Shown here: positions 25,127-32,640 of the stretch, one piece after another | How the letters are laid out: every line of letters begins with the position of its first letter | Position numbering within the stretch: position 1 is the first letter of the stretch | Source: an uncultured Erysipelotrichaceae bacterium | GTDB taxonomy: Bacteria > Bacillota_I > Bacilli_A > RFN20 > CAG-288 | Assembly: GCA_902772915.1 (NCBI GenBank) | Contig: CACYCE010000001.1 | Coordinates: 1-34,864, forward strand | Length of the DNA stretch: 34,864 nucleotides | Reading direction: 5' to 3' | Made by a program: the position numbers and the translations under genes | Notes under the pieces: model-generated | The model's database searches: none | The model's input: only the letters and a program-made list of their open reading frames with translations | What the model was told of the DNA's origin: nothing

Positions 25127-26263
25127 TTAAGTATTTTTAACTTTCTTTTTTTTAGAATTATTTGGTAGAGAAGAGAAGCGGTACTTCAAGAATAATTTAA
25201 AAAGAGTTTGTGTAGCTTTATAAGCTGCCTTGCGATTGCTTTTTGGAACTGATTTATACAAGTTAGCAAGAGTACGCATTTGCTCAGTTATTGTATTTCC
25301 TAAATCATTGATAGCTTTGATACCAGACTTATCTAACAATTCGAAAATTTGATGAATTATGGTCTTGGCTTCTTCTTCGCTTACTGAATTGATCCAAGTA
25401 TTAAACGCTAAGGAGAAAGCAATGGAGTTTTTTGACAAAGAATCGGCTTTTATAAAGGAATTTTGATGACAATGCCAAGTGAATAAAGAGTGCTGAGAAA
25501 CTCCGTTAGAAGTATCAGCAACAACTACTTTATAATCAGAAAAGTCATTTAGCATTACACCTATAACATCATCGACAGGGATTAGTTTTAAGTACTTAGA
25601 TTTAATGTTTTTAAATCCTTCTTGTTGATATAGAGGAACCTTTCTTCCTGGACCATCAAAAGAAATGATTTTAGATATTCTGTTTTGAATATCCTTATTA
25701 GCGTAAGTTGAAGCGTATGAAGCTAGTTCTCCACCTTTAGAATGACCTACAACGTAGATTTTTTTGCCTTCAGGAATTATGGAAATAAATTTTATTAAAT
25801 CTTCCACAGCGAAAGATTCAGATTCAATTGAACCTATAAGCATTAATATGTCTTCTTCCCAGCCGTAGATAACGGGGGAAGTGCCTCTATAAGAAATAAC
25901 GTAATTATCTTCATCTAGTTTAAATAGGAACACCCCATATTGAATATAAGATTTAGGTATTTCTTCAATTCTATAATTTAAAATTTTAGTTTTCTTAAAG
26001 CGCTTAGATTTAAAGAAAGCTTTAGAAGTATTGAAAGCTTCTTTAGGAGAGATAGTAAGATTAGCCATCTTTTTAATGTATTTACCATTCTCTTTAGCAA
26101 AATCATCAAAAGAAGAATCAATATTCAATTTTGATTCTTCCGAATAGCAAAGTTGAAATTCTAAATATGAAGCGAAAGCAAAAAAGCCGAGATCTACCTC
26201 GTTTATAGGTTTATTTTTGATTGATTCGTGACCGTATTTTTCTATATAACCTTGTAAATCCAT
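25127..26263 (-). CDS. Lipase-class-3-like alpha/beta hydrolase (DUF2974, Mbeg1-like)
   Basis: A 378-residue protein with an alpha/beta-hydrolase core. The nucleophile elbow is G-H-S-K-G-G with Ser175, preceded by a S-Y-R-G-T block (124-128) that forms the oxyanion region in lipase class 3 relatives; W-H-C-H near residue 270 may supply the catalytic His. This layout matches the DUF2974/Mbeg1-like proteins common in gut Firmicutes. The C-terminal 90 residues are helical and basic. Substrate is unknown; an acyl ester or lipid is likely. There is no signal peptide and no Shine-Dalgarno. It is transcribed alone. Confidence 0.82.
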   Translation of the reverse strand: MDLQGYIEKYGHESIKNKPINEVDLGFFAFASYLEFQLCYSEESKLNIDSSFDDFAKENGKYIKKMANLTISPKEAFNTSKAFFKSKRFKKTKILNYRIEEIPKSYIQYGVFLFKLDEDNYVISYRGTSPVIYGWEEDILMLIGSIESESFAVEDLIKFISIIPEGKKIYVVGHSKGGELASYASTYANKDIQNRISKIISFDGPGRKVPLYQQEGFKNIKSKYLKLIPVDDVIGVMLNDFSDYKVVVADTSNGVSQHSLFTWHCHQNSFIKADSLSKNSIAFSLAFNTWINSVSEEEAKTIIHQIFELLDKSGIKAINDLGNTITEQMRTLANLYKSVPKSNRKAAYKATQTLFKLFLKYRFSSLPNNSKKKKVKNT

Positions 26264-26322
26264 ATATATAAAAACTAATAAATCGATAAGTTAAAGTCAA
26301 CTCTATAAAAAGAAATATTAAT

Positions 26323-26348
26323 AAAAAATCTGCGAATTTAATCGCAGA
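26323..26348 (-). terminator. Rho-independent terminator of the acyltransferase gene
   Basis: TCTGCGA (26329-26335) and TCGCAGA (26342-26348) with a 6-base loop, followed on the minus strand by six Ts. Confidence 0.85.
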
Positions 26349-26355
26349 ATATTTA

Positions 26356-27252
26356 TTAATTATCTTCTTTTATCTTCAATTCGACTGTTTTGTCATTCAA
26401 ATAAGAATCTTCGACTTCGTCGTAGTGATCTTCCATAAATTCTACTTTCTTTTTATATTCGGTAGCAGAGATGTAATCGTAATAAGCGTAGTTTTCATCG
26501 ATAGATGAACACTTTTCAATAAAGGAGGTATAAAGTTGTTGAAGTCTCTTTTCATCAATTTTTTCGACTGAACTTCTATTAGGATAAATAGGGTTAGATA
26601 AATAGATAACTACCTTAGGAATTCTGTGATTTTTAAATGGTCCTTTAGGCTTTCTAAAAGTGGTACAAGCGAAGACGACAGGTTTATTGAAAGTACGAGG
26701 ATATTTAAATGAACCTTCTCTAACTGGTCTTTGTTTAGTGTAATATGGCCAAATAGTTCCTTCAGGGCAGATGACTATAACTCTATTTTGATTTAGACGT
26801 GTTTTTAAAGCTTTCAAGAAGTTTTTCGCAGTTTTGATATTAGAGGGGAGAGGAATTGCTCCTAGAGCAATAACTATTTCTCCTAAGAATTTGTTTTTAG
26901 TAATAGTGTCAGTCTGAGAGACTATATAAGCTTTTCTAGGGAAAGTCGTAAAGACTTGATGATTCCAAGCGTCGGCCAACAAGGTGTGGTTAGAATAAAT
27001 AAAATAACCAGTATTCTTAAGTTCTTTTTTAATGGTTTTCTTATTGACTATTTTAGTTCTATAAATGATTTTAGAAAATAACCATAAAATAGGGACAGCG
27101 AGTAAATAATAAAAGCACCATGATAAAAACCTAACGATTAAGTTAGTTTTGATGAACTTGAAATCGTTAGGTAAAGGTTTTTCAGAATCTATTTGAATAT
27201 TTGCAAAATCTTGTGTTTTGTCTTCAGAATATATAAATGTTTTTCTCTTCAT
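26356..27252 (-). CDS. PlsC-like lysophospholipid acyltransferase
   Basis: A 298-residue glycerophospholipid acyltransferase of the PlsC family. The catalytic H-x4-D is His89-Asp94 (N-H-T-L-L-A-D) and the substrate motif P-E-G-T is at 163-166. A hydrophobic stretch at about 38-63 probably anchors it in the membrane. It would add an acyl chain to a lysophospholipid such as lysophosphatidate. The usual F-P-E-G-T-R is I-C-P-E-G-T-I here, and a long C-terminal tail (about 240-298) is acidic. There is no Shine-Dalgarno. Whether it uses the acyl groups handled by the ligase/ACP/isomerase locus is speculation. Confidence 0.85.
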   Translation of the reverse strand: MKRKTFIYSEDKTQDFANIQIDSEKPLPNDFKFIKTNLIVRFLSWCFYYLLAVPILWLFSKIIYRTKIVNKKTIKKELKNTGYFIYSNHTLLADAWNHQVFTTFPRKAYIVSQTDTITKNKFLGEIVIALGAIPLPSNIKTAKNFLKALKTRLNQNRVIVICPEGTIWPYYTKQRPVREGSFKYPRTFNKPVVFACTTFRKPKGPFKNHRIPKVVIYLSNPIYPNRSSVEKIDEKRLQQLYTSFIEKCSSIDENYAYYDYISATEYKKKVEFMEDHYDEVEDSYLNDKTVELKIKEDN

Positions 27253-27284
27253 ACACTAAAATATTAGCATTTTAGTCTTATTTT

Positions 27285-28931
27285 TTAAACATCTTTGAAA
27301 CAACTACCACCGATGAATTCTCTCATTAAAGAGTTGTTAGGGACTACAGATTCATCAATATCGGAGAAATATTTCAAGAACAACATCAATCTTCTACAAG
27401 TGACGTAAGTATCAGAATTTTTTTCAATCTTAGCTAAAAGAGGATATGCGTATTTCTTCATGACACATAGTTCATAAGGAAGCAAGGAATTGAAAACATA
27501 ATCAGCTTGCTCTTGAGTGGAATAAATCCAGTTGAATTCACCTCTTCTAACAGAAGGCCACATTTTGATGGTGTCTTCAGCAGAAGAACCTCTAAATTTA
27601 GAGTCTCTGACAATTCTTCTTAGCAATCTAATATCTGTCACAGAAATAGGTGAGTGATTATCGATGTTGATTTGAGCTTGAGGAGCGATGAAGATCTTAA
27701 ATTTGTTAGAGGAGTTGATAGATGAAGTCATAACTTCATTTAAAGCGTGAATACCTTCAACAATTAAAGGTTCGCCCGGTTTAAGTTGAAGTTTACGTCC
27801 TTCCTCTCTTTTACCTAGGGAAAAATTAAATTTAGGTAAAGTAACTTCTTGGCCATCCGCTAATTTTGCCATTTGCTCATTGAACAATTTAACATCGATA
27901 GCATCAATAGTCTCTAAATCGTAACTTCCATCAGGAAGGGGAGTCATATCTTTCTTTTCTTTGTAATAATCATCGCAAGAAATACGAATAGGATTTAGTC
28001 CTTTGCTCAATAATTCTAATCTAAGTCTATTTGCAAAGGTAGTTTTACCTGAAGAAGAAGGACCAGCGATACAAATTAATTTTATAGGAGATTGGGAGGA
28101 TAAGATTTGATTACCTAATTCCGATAATTGGTTGGAGATATGTGATTCGCACATCATAACAAAGTCTACGTTACCGTAGTTGTTAGCATAGTCATTAATT
28201 TGAGGAATAGTAGAAAGATTAACTTTTCTCGCCCAAACTTTTGTAGCTTCCAAGGTTCTTGCGTAGACAGTTTCAGGCTCAAAAGGAGGAATTTGTCCTT
28301 CGAAATCGTGACGAGGATATTGAACTAAGAAGCCAGGTGTAAACCAAATTAAATTGAATTGTTTAATATATCCAGAAGAAGGAACCATGTAAGAATAGAA
28401 ATAATCGAAATAGTCATCGCATTCATATAAGTGGACAGGTTCTTCATTTCTGTATCGTAAAATGTCTAACTTATCCTTCATATCAAGTTTTACATAATAT
28501 TCTTTTGCTTTAGAGATGGTTAAACTATGTCTCTTGATAGGAAAATCAGCTTGGATAATTCTATTTAATTCTAAAGAGATTTGTCTAAGCTCATTTTGAT
28601 TGATAGCTTGATTGGGATCCAAAGGAGTTACATATAATGAACGGGAAATAGAGTGATTAACTTTAATCTTTAATCCAGGGTGAACATTATGTATAGCTTT
28701 GCAAAGTAAATACATTAAAGAATTGCGGTAAATCAACATTGCTTCGGAATCCCCATTAAGAGGGAATAATTCAATTTTACAAGGCTTATTAACTGTGTAA
28801 GCAAGTTCTCTAAGTCTTCCGTCGACTTCAGCGCGGAAGAAGTGATATTTATATTCAGCAGGTATTAGAGATTCAATGGTAGCAGGAATATTTTCCTTGT
28901 AGTCGATTATCATCGTTTTAACATTACTCAT
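27285..28931 (-). CDS. TGS-domain nucleoside (uridine) kinase
   Basis: A 548-residue protein of the Firmicute nucleoside kinase family: an N-terminal TGS/threonyl-tRNA-synthetase-like region (about 5-230) fused to a phosphoribulokinase/uridine-kinase P-loop domain (about 280-490). Walker A is G-P-S-S-S-G-K-T-T (290-298); the D-D-Y-Y block and the R-R-I-V-R-D block follow as in uridine kinases. It phosphorylates a nucleoside, probably uridine or cytidine, with ATP. I prefer the ATG at 28931, with AGAAAGG 8-9 bases upstream, over an in-frame ATG 45 bases earlier that would place a leader hairpin inside the coding region. Confidence 0.85.
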   Translation of the reverse strand: MSNVKTMIIDYKENIPATIESLIPAEYKYHFFRAEVDGRLRELAYTVNKPCKIELFPLNGDSEAMLIYRNSLMYLLCKAIHNVHPGLKIKVNHSISRSLYVTPLDPNQAINQNELRQISLELNRIIQADFPIKRHSLTISKAKEYYVKLDMKDKLDILRYRNEEPVHLYECDDYFDYFYSYMVPSSGYIKQFNLIWFTPGFLVQYPRHDFEGQIPPFEPETVYARTLEATKVWARKVNLSTIPQINDYANNYGNVDFVMMCESHISNQLSELGNQILSSQSPIKLICIAGPSSSGKTTFANRLRLELLSKGLNPIRISCDDYYKEKKDMTPLPDGSYDLETIDAIDVKLFNEQMAKLADGQEVTLPKFNFSLGKREEGRKLQLKPGEPLIVEGIHALNEVMTSSINSSNKFKIFIAPQAQINIDNHSPISVTDIRLLRRIVRDSKFRGSSAEDTIKMWPSVRRGEFNWIYSTQEQADYVFNSLLPYELCVMKKYAYPLLAKIEKNSDTYVTCRRLMLFLKYFSDIDESVVPNNSLMREFIGGSCFKDV

Positions 28932-28953
28932 ATATTTATACCTTTCTATATCT

Positions 28954-28972
28954 ACCTCTAAAAAATAGAGGT
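28954..28972 (-). promoter_or_regulatory. Leader hairpin before the nucleoside kinase
   Basis: ACCTCTA and TAGAGGT with a 5-base loop, within the transcript leader and about 25 bases before the chosen ATG. No T run follows directly, so it is not a simple terminator. Confidence 0.4.
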
Positions 28973-28981
28973 GCATAAAAG

Positions 28982-29010
28982 AATATAATAGATTAATTAA
29001 TCGTTTTCAA
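28982..29010 (-). promoter_or_regulatory. Promoter of the nucleoside kinase gene
   Basis: Minus strand TTGAAA (29010-29005), 17 bases, TATATT (28987-28982). Confidence 0.65.
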
Positions 29011-29018
29011 GATAAAAA

Positions 29019-29032
29019 TGTAAGCGCTTAAT
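29019..29032. promoter_or_regulatory. cre-like site (possible CcpA site)
   Basis: TGTAAGCGCTTAAT matches 12 of 14 positions of the Bacillus cre consensus TGWAARCGYTWNCA. It lies about 8 bases upstream of the -35 of the nucleoside kinase promoter and overlaps the stop of the next gene. No CcpA gene is in the window. Confidence 0.35.
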
Positions 29033-29921
29033 CTAGTTGTATTTTGGACATAATATGCTCAACTAATTTTTCGGTAATATTGACTTTTGAAACAGCCTCT
29101 ATTTCATTAAAAAAGGCGTTGGAATTTACTTCAGAAAGGATAGGAGTATTATTTTCTCCTAGAAGAATATCTATACCAGCGTAATCTAAATCTAGAATTC
29201 TAGAAATCTTTTCCGCAGTTTCGATAAAAGAAGAAGGGGGAGGGGTTAGAATTCCTTTACCTCCTAAAGCGATATTCGAACGGAAATCATTTTTGTTAAC
29301 TCTAAGCATATAGGCTTGAACTTTGTGATTAATAGTAAAGATTCTATAATCCTTACCTCGGGAAGAAGAAATAAATTCTTGGTAAAAGTGAGGTTGAAGC
29401 TTCAATTTATCATAGGTTTTCTCTAATTCTTTTCTATTACTAATTAGAAAAACTTGCAAACCTAAAGAACCGTAATTGCATTTGCAAATCAAAGGAAAAG
29501 ATAATTCTTTTTCTATATTATCTAGATATTCTTTATTTTTAGAAGTTTCATATTCATTTTCTCTATAACAAATACGAGAGGGAATAGTTTTAGGAGTTTT
29601 AATTCCACTTCCTATTAATTCCATATAGGTTTTCATCTTGTCGTTACATTTAATTAAAGCAGAAGCGGAATTAAATAGAGGAATTTTATTTTCAATTAGC
29701 CTAGCTACTATTTCATCCTTATCTAAATAGATGCAAAAGGCATAACAATCTATAGAAGGAATAGAAACTTTACCATCTTTTAAGACAATATTTAGTTGAG
29801 TAGATTTTAAAACGTCAAGTCCAATTGAAAATTTGCTAAATTCTTCTTTAAGTCTATCTACTTTATATTTATTTTGATTTAAATCTCGATATGAATTTAA
29901 AACTATTAAACCTTTTTTCAT
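29028..29921 (-). CDS. ATP-grasp ligase, RimK-like
   Basis: A 297-residue ATP-grasp enzyme. An N-terminal preATP-grasp domain (about 1-95) is followed by the ATP-grasp fold: P-L-I-C-K-C-N-Y-G-S-L-G (first lysine and glycine loop, about 145-156), a Q-E-F-I hinge near 181, the D-Y-R-I-F-T strand and the metal-binding end E-V-N-S-N-A-F-F near 269-276. It should join a carboxylate to an amine through an acyl-phosphate, as RimK, LysX and related peptide-tailing ligases do. Substrate is unknown. No Shine-Dalgarno; a TATACT (29931-29936) lies so close to the ATG that the message may be leaderless. It is divergent from tRNA-Ala. Confidence 0.82.
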   Translation of the reverse strand: MKKGLIVLNSYRDLNQNKYKVDRLKEEFSKFSIGLDVLKSTQLNIVLKDGKVSIPSIDCYAFCIYLDKDEIVARLIENKIPLFNSASALIKCNDKMKTYMELIGSGIKTPKTIPSRICYRENEYETSKNKEYLDNIEKELSFPLICKCNYGSLGLQVFLISNRKELEKTYDKLKLQPHFYQEFISSSRGKDYRIFTINHKVQAYMLRVNKNDFRSNIALGGKGILTPPPSSFIETAEKISRILDLDYAGIDILLGENNTPILSEVNSNAFFNEIEAVSKVNITEKLVEHIMSKIQLD

Positions 29922-29959
29922 TCTTAGTAAAGTATATCATAGTAAATTAAACTTTTATC

Positions 29960-29988
29960 TTGAAACTAATTAGAAAAAAATGTAGATT
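29960..29988 (+). promoter_or_regulatory. Promoter of tRNA-Ala
   Basis: TTGAAA (29960-29965), 17 bases, TAGATT (29983-29988); predicted transcription start a few bases before the tRNA. Confidence 0.6.
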
Positions 29989-29998
29989 AAATAAGCAT

Positions 29999-30074
29999 GG
30001 GGCTGTAGCTCACCTGGGAGAGCGCCTGCTTTGCAAGCAGGAGGTAGCCGGTTCAAGCCCGGTCAGCTCCACCA
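29999..30074 (+). tRNA. tRNA-Ala (anticodon TGC)
   Basis: A full 76-base cloverleaf with an encoded CCA. The acceptor GGGGCTG pairs with CAGCTCC (one G-U), the D arm is GCTC/GAGC, the anticodon arm CCTGC-TTTGCAA-GCAGG and the T loop TTCAAGC. The discriminator is A. Confidence 0.97.
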
Positions 30075-30087
30075 TAATAGATTATTT

Positions 30088-30113
30088 GACTGGTATTCAT
30101 ATCAGTCTTTTTT
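30088..30113 (+). terminator. Terminator of tRNA-Ala
   Basis: GACTGGTA pairs with TATCAGTC (one G-U) around a short loop, followed by six Ts. Confidence 0.8.
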
Positions 30114-30173
30114 ATTAAGTTAGTTATAATAAGTGAAAAAAAGTGATTTTTTAGTATAATTGGAGAAACTAAT

Positions 30174-30389
30174 ATGAAAAAGATTAAGTTAATAAGTGCA
30201 GGAATAATTATATTTATGATTACTGCAATTATCTTTATAGCTATAGGCATGTCAAATAATACGATTACTTGGCCATTCTATGTTGGAATAGCCTTGTTAG
30301 GCGTATTACTGTTTGCGACTTTTTTAGTCTATAAAAAATCTAAGAAAGATAATATGTCTAAGAATGAATCATCAGATAAGACTGATTAA
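30174..30389 (+). CDS. Small two-helix membrane protein
   Basis: A 71-residue protein: a basic start, two hydrophobic helices (about 6-26 and 34-54) joined by a short turn with N-T-I-T-W-P, and a charged, Lys/Ser-rich cytoplasmic tail. GGAG precedes the ATG by about 9 bases, and a TATAAT-like hexamer (GTATAATT) lies about 20 bases upstream. I do not recognise the family. No terminator or partner gene is evident. Confidence 0.6.
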   Translation: MKKIKLISAGIIIFMITAIIFIAIGMSNNTITWPFYVGIALLGVLLFATFLVYKKSKKDNMSKNESSDKTD

Positions 30390-30786
30390 GATCAAAAGCT
30401 CTGGTAGTTACTTTTTATAACAGATTAAATAAGACTAATATATATATCGTCTCTGTTAAAAAATATATCTTACTAATAATAGCAGAGAAGTAAATTTTTT
30501 AATTTCTTAACTGTTTCGAGTATTATATTTAGAAGAATCATTTATTTCCATGTAGTACTATAATGCAAATAATTAATATATAATTAGTTGTTTTTCAGTG
30601 GTTTTACAGTATATATTTTGTAAATTAACGTTATTGTCCATTTTTTGCATTGTATTTTTATAACTAAATAAAGCTATTTAAATTATGTTAAAATTAAATT
30701 GGTTGAGAGATATCTTATATTTCTTAAGTACTGCGAGTATTTTGATAGTATATAATTTTTTGTAGAAAGGATTGAGGTTATTGTGC
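30390..30786. other. Gene-free AT-rich intergenic region
   Basis: About 400 bases with no credible reading frame. I see scattered AT-rich runs and a likely -10 (TATAAT, 30751-30756) for the next gene, and no clear -35. An octamer CGAGTATT occurs twice (near 30516 and 30734). Nothing else is recognisable. Confidence 0.5.
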
Positions 30787-31791
30787 ATGCCAGATGAAGT
30801 GACAACTAAAAAAACTCATTTGAAAAAAGTTGCAAAAGTTTTTTTGTGGATCTTTGTTGGTGTTGCAATTTTAATTACTGTTTTTTTAGGATTTGGTAAT
30901 ATTTTAAAGTTTGCTAACTATCACGACTTTTACTTTTCTAGTAAGGTTCATGGTCTTAACCTTATTAAAAATGGTTATGTGAACCAAGGTTTACATTATT
31001 TAAATGATAGCAACGAGTTTTTGATTTCGGCTTATAAAACTAACAAGCCTTCTGTTATTTACACAGTGTCTAGTGAGAATAAAGTAAATGAATGTTCTTT
31101 AATGTATACAGATTTTAATTATTCTTCTAAGGAATTGAGTTGTCATGCAGGTGGTGTTACTAGAGTTGGTAATGAAGTGCTTTTAACTGGTGATAATAAG
31201 GTCTTTTTCTTTAATCTAAATGATGTGAAAAATAATCGATTAGCTATCGCACATAAAATAGTGGAAACTGAATTAAGATGTGACTATATAAGTGTTTGTG
31301 ATAATGAATTATTTATAGGAGAATTTAGCTCAAATACATTTTCACAGAGAAATCATCCTTATTTGAATACAGATAATTATACTACTCACGCTATAGTTGA
31401 ATCGTTCGATTTAGGTGAGTTTTGTAATACTCCTGATGAAGAGATTGCTAAAGCTAAGGCGGTTTATGCTATTAGGGATTTAGCACAAGGTTTTGCTAAA
31501 ACTCCGGAAGGTCAATTTATAATTGATACTTCTTTTGGAATAATGCCTAGTTATTTGTGCAATTATACTGTACCGACTATTCCTGATGGCTTAGATGCTA
31601 ATAGCGTTCCTGTTTATTATCTGGACTCTAGATATTTACTTAAAGAAAGAATAATTATACCAGGATGTGAAGATATAGAGGTGTATGATGGTAGAGTTTA
31701 TTTCGCTTCTGAAACTCCCGCCTTTAAATTTGGTTATTATGGTAGATTCTTTAATTTTAATGGTATATATTCTATGCCTGCTAACGTATAG
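30787..31791 (+). CDS. Membrane-anchored extracytoplasmic protein, function unknown
   Basis: A 334-residue protein with a short basic N-terminus, one hydrophobic segment (about 16-40, an uncleaved anchor) and a large outside domain rich in Tyr, Asn, Asp and Ser. The repeated pattern of short strands (such as N-E-V-L-L-T-G-D-N-K-V-F-F-F) suggests a beta-propeller-like fold, but no family is recognised. The ATG at 30787 with GAGG 9 bases upstream is the best start; two in-frame TTG codons upstream are alternatives. It ends in TAG, which runs into the Shine-Dalgarno of the next gene, so the two are an operon. Confidence 0.7.
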   Translation: MPDEVTTKKTHLKKVAKVFLWIFVGVAILITVFLGFGNILKFANYHDFYFSSKVHGLNLIKNGYVNQGLHYLNDSNEFLISAYKTNKPSVIYTVSSENKVNECSLMYTDFNYSSKELSCHAGGVTRVGNEVLLTGDNKVFFFNLNDVKNNRLAIAHKIVETELRCDYISVCDNELFIGEFSSNTFSQRNHPYLNTDNYTTHAIVESFDLGEFCNTPDEEIAKAKAVYAIRDLAQGFAKTPEGQFIIDTSFGIMPSYLCNYTVPTIPDGLDANSVPVYYLDSRYLLKERIIIPGCEDIEVYDGRVYFASETPAFKFGYYGRFFNFNGIYSMPANV

Positions 31792-31799
31792 GAGGAAAT

Positions 31800-32036
31800 A
31801 TGAAAAAAGTATATTTTAAAATATGGTTGCCTTCTATAATATCTACTTTAGCGACACTAATTACTTTTATAGTGGTTTTGTTTTTAGAGTTAAATAAAGT
31901 TTGCTTAAATGAACTTTGGTTAAATTTCTCTAATATTTTAATAATTGTAGAAGTAGTGGTAAGTGTTGTCTTCATTACAATTTCTTTGGCTAGAACTTTC
32001 AATATTATTTCTTCTAATCACGATAACACAAATTAG
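31800..32036 (+). CDS. Small two-helix membrane protein
   Basis: A 78-residue protein with two hydrophobic helices (about 8-29 and 42-64) and short polar ends. AGGAGG, shared with the end of the preceding gene, lies 4-5 bases before the ATG, so both are translated from one message and may form a complex in the membrane. I do not recognise the family. Confidence 0.65.
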   Translation: MKKVYFKIWLPSIISTLATLITFIVVLFLELNKVCLNELWLNFSNILIIVEVVVSVVFITISLARTFNIISSNHDNTN

Positions 32037-32085
32037 AAATAAGTCTTGTTTATAAGGCGAATTTTATATTTCTTTATTCTTTAAA

Positions 32086-32107
32086 GCCGATAGCTCTTCC
32101 ACTGAGC
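32086..32107 (-). repeat. Inverted partial copy of tRNA-Asn
   Basis: These 22 bases are the reverse complement of positions 32190-32211 of tRNA-Asn (D arm to the 5' side of the anticodon stem), with one mismatch (21 of 22). Similarity stops on both sides, so it is a fragment and not a tRNA gene. Confidence 0.85.
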
Positions 32108-32120
32108 AAAAAAGTTTAAA

Positions 32121-32150
32121 AACATCTTGCAACGGAGTTGCATAGATGTT
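32121..32150. repeat. Strong hairpin upstream of tRNA-Asn
   Basis: AACATCTTGCAAC pairs with GTTGCA-T-AGATGTT: 13 base pairs with one bulged T and a GGA loop. It lies between the inverted tRNA fragment and the -10 of the tRNA-Asn promoter. Confidence 0.6.
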
Positions 32151-32152
32151 AA

Positions 32153-32158
32153 TATAAT
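32153..32158 (+). promoter_or_regulatory. -10 element of the tRNA-Asn/tRNA-Glu promoter
   Basis: TATAAT 23 bases before the tRNA. A good -35 at 17 bases is not seen; TTGCAA (32127-32132) is at 20 bases and lies inside the hairpin at 32121-32150. Confidence 0.55.
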
Positions 32159-32161
32159 TAA

Positions 32162-32176
32162 GCGCTTGTAAAGCGC
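32162..32176 (+). other. Hairpin in the 5' leader of pre-tRNA-Asn
   Basis: GCGCTT-GTA-AAGCGC, a perfect 6-bp stem ending 4 bases before the mature 5' end of tRNA-Asn. Confidence 0.5.
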
Positions 32177-32180
32177 GGGT

Positions 32181-32255
32181 GCCCAGTTAGCTCAGTGGTA
32201 GAGCTATCGGCTGTTAACCGATCGGTCGTAGGTTCAAGCCCTACACTGGGCGCCA
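32181..32255 (+). tRNA. tRNA-Asn (anticodon GTT)
   Basis: A 75-base cloverleaf with encoded CCA. The acceptor GCCCAGT/ACTGGGC is perfect, the anticodon arm is ATCGG-CTGTTAA-CCGAT, the T loop TTCAAGC, and discriminator G is as expected for Asn. It is followed after 6 bases by tRNA-Glu, probably co-transcribed. Confidence 0.97.
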
Positions 32256-32261
32256 TTAGTT

Positions 32262-32338
32262 GGCCCGTTGGAGAAGTGGCTTAACTCACATGCCTTTCAC
32301 GCATGCACTCATGGGTTCGAATCCCGTACGGGTCACCA
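32262..32338 (+). tRNA. tRNA-Glu (anticodon TTC)
   Basis: A 77-base tRNA with encoded CCA. The acceptor GGCCCGT/ACGGGTC has one G-U, the anticodon arm is CATGC-CTTTCAC-GCATG and the T arm ATGGG-TTCGAAT-CCCGT. The sequence looks like a normal Firmicute tRNA-Glu. Confidence 0.96.
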
Positions 32339-32350
32339 TTTGATTCGAAT

Positions 32351-32381
32351 GCGAACACTTTATTTAGTTGTTCGTTTTTTT
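32351..32381. terminator. Terminator of the tRNA-Asn/tRNA-Glu unit
   Basis: CGAACA (32352-32357) and TGTTCG (32369-32374) followed by seven Ts. The same hairpin overlaps the 3' end of the decayed minus-strand gene. Confidence 0.75.
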
Positions 32382-32640
32382 GTTTATTGAGTCAGTATTA
32401 TTACAAATGATAATTACATGCCTATCTTCAGTAATAATTACTTGCTTTAAAATAGATTTAATAATACTTTAATGTTGGCTGGATTATTATAATCTAGCTT
32501 TTTAAATTTTTCTAAATATCTCATAACCTTTTCAGGTGAAGCTGTGTTTGTAAGAAAATAAAAAGCTGGGTATCCCAGTTCTTTAGGATATTAGTGGTGC
32601 GAGCAATGGTGTCCACTCTTATCCTGTTTGCGTAAAACAT
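32364..32640 (-). pseudogene. Decayed 3' fragment of a probable serine recombinase
   Basis: The minus strand reads through about 47 codons (32590-32450) ending in E-K-F-K-K-L-D-Y-N-N-P-A-N-I-K-V-L-L-N-L-F and then TAA. Restoring one deleted base gives a seamless continuation I-K-Q-V-I-I-T-E-D-R-H-V-I-I-I-C-N to a natural stop at 32364. The pattern 'L-x-x-F-I/V-x-x-I/V-x-x-x-x-D/E-x-x-V-I-I' is what I recall from the C-termini of large serine recombinases. Upstream the frame is broken again by a stop near 32591 and others. No catalytic domain remains. The family call is tentative; the frameshifted, non-functional state is clear from the sequence. Confidence 0.45.

Noticed and set aside
32079-32112. 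A complete minus-strand tRNA gene
   Set aside because: Only the D arm and part of the anticodon stem are present; no acceptor or T arm can be formed.
32585-32625. Hairpin AGGATA-AGTGG / CCACT-TATCCT, possible structured RNA or insertion-sequence end
   Set aside because: It falls inside the decayed minus-strand reading frame and has no terminator T run or matching partner, so it is probably a chance structure in a pseudogene.
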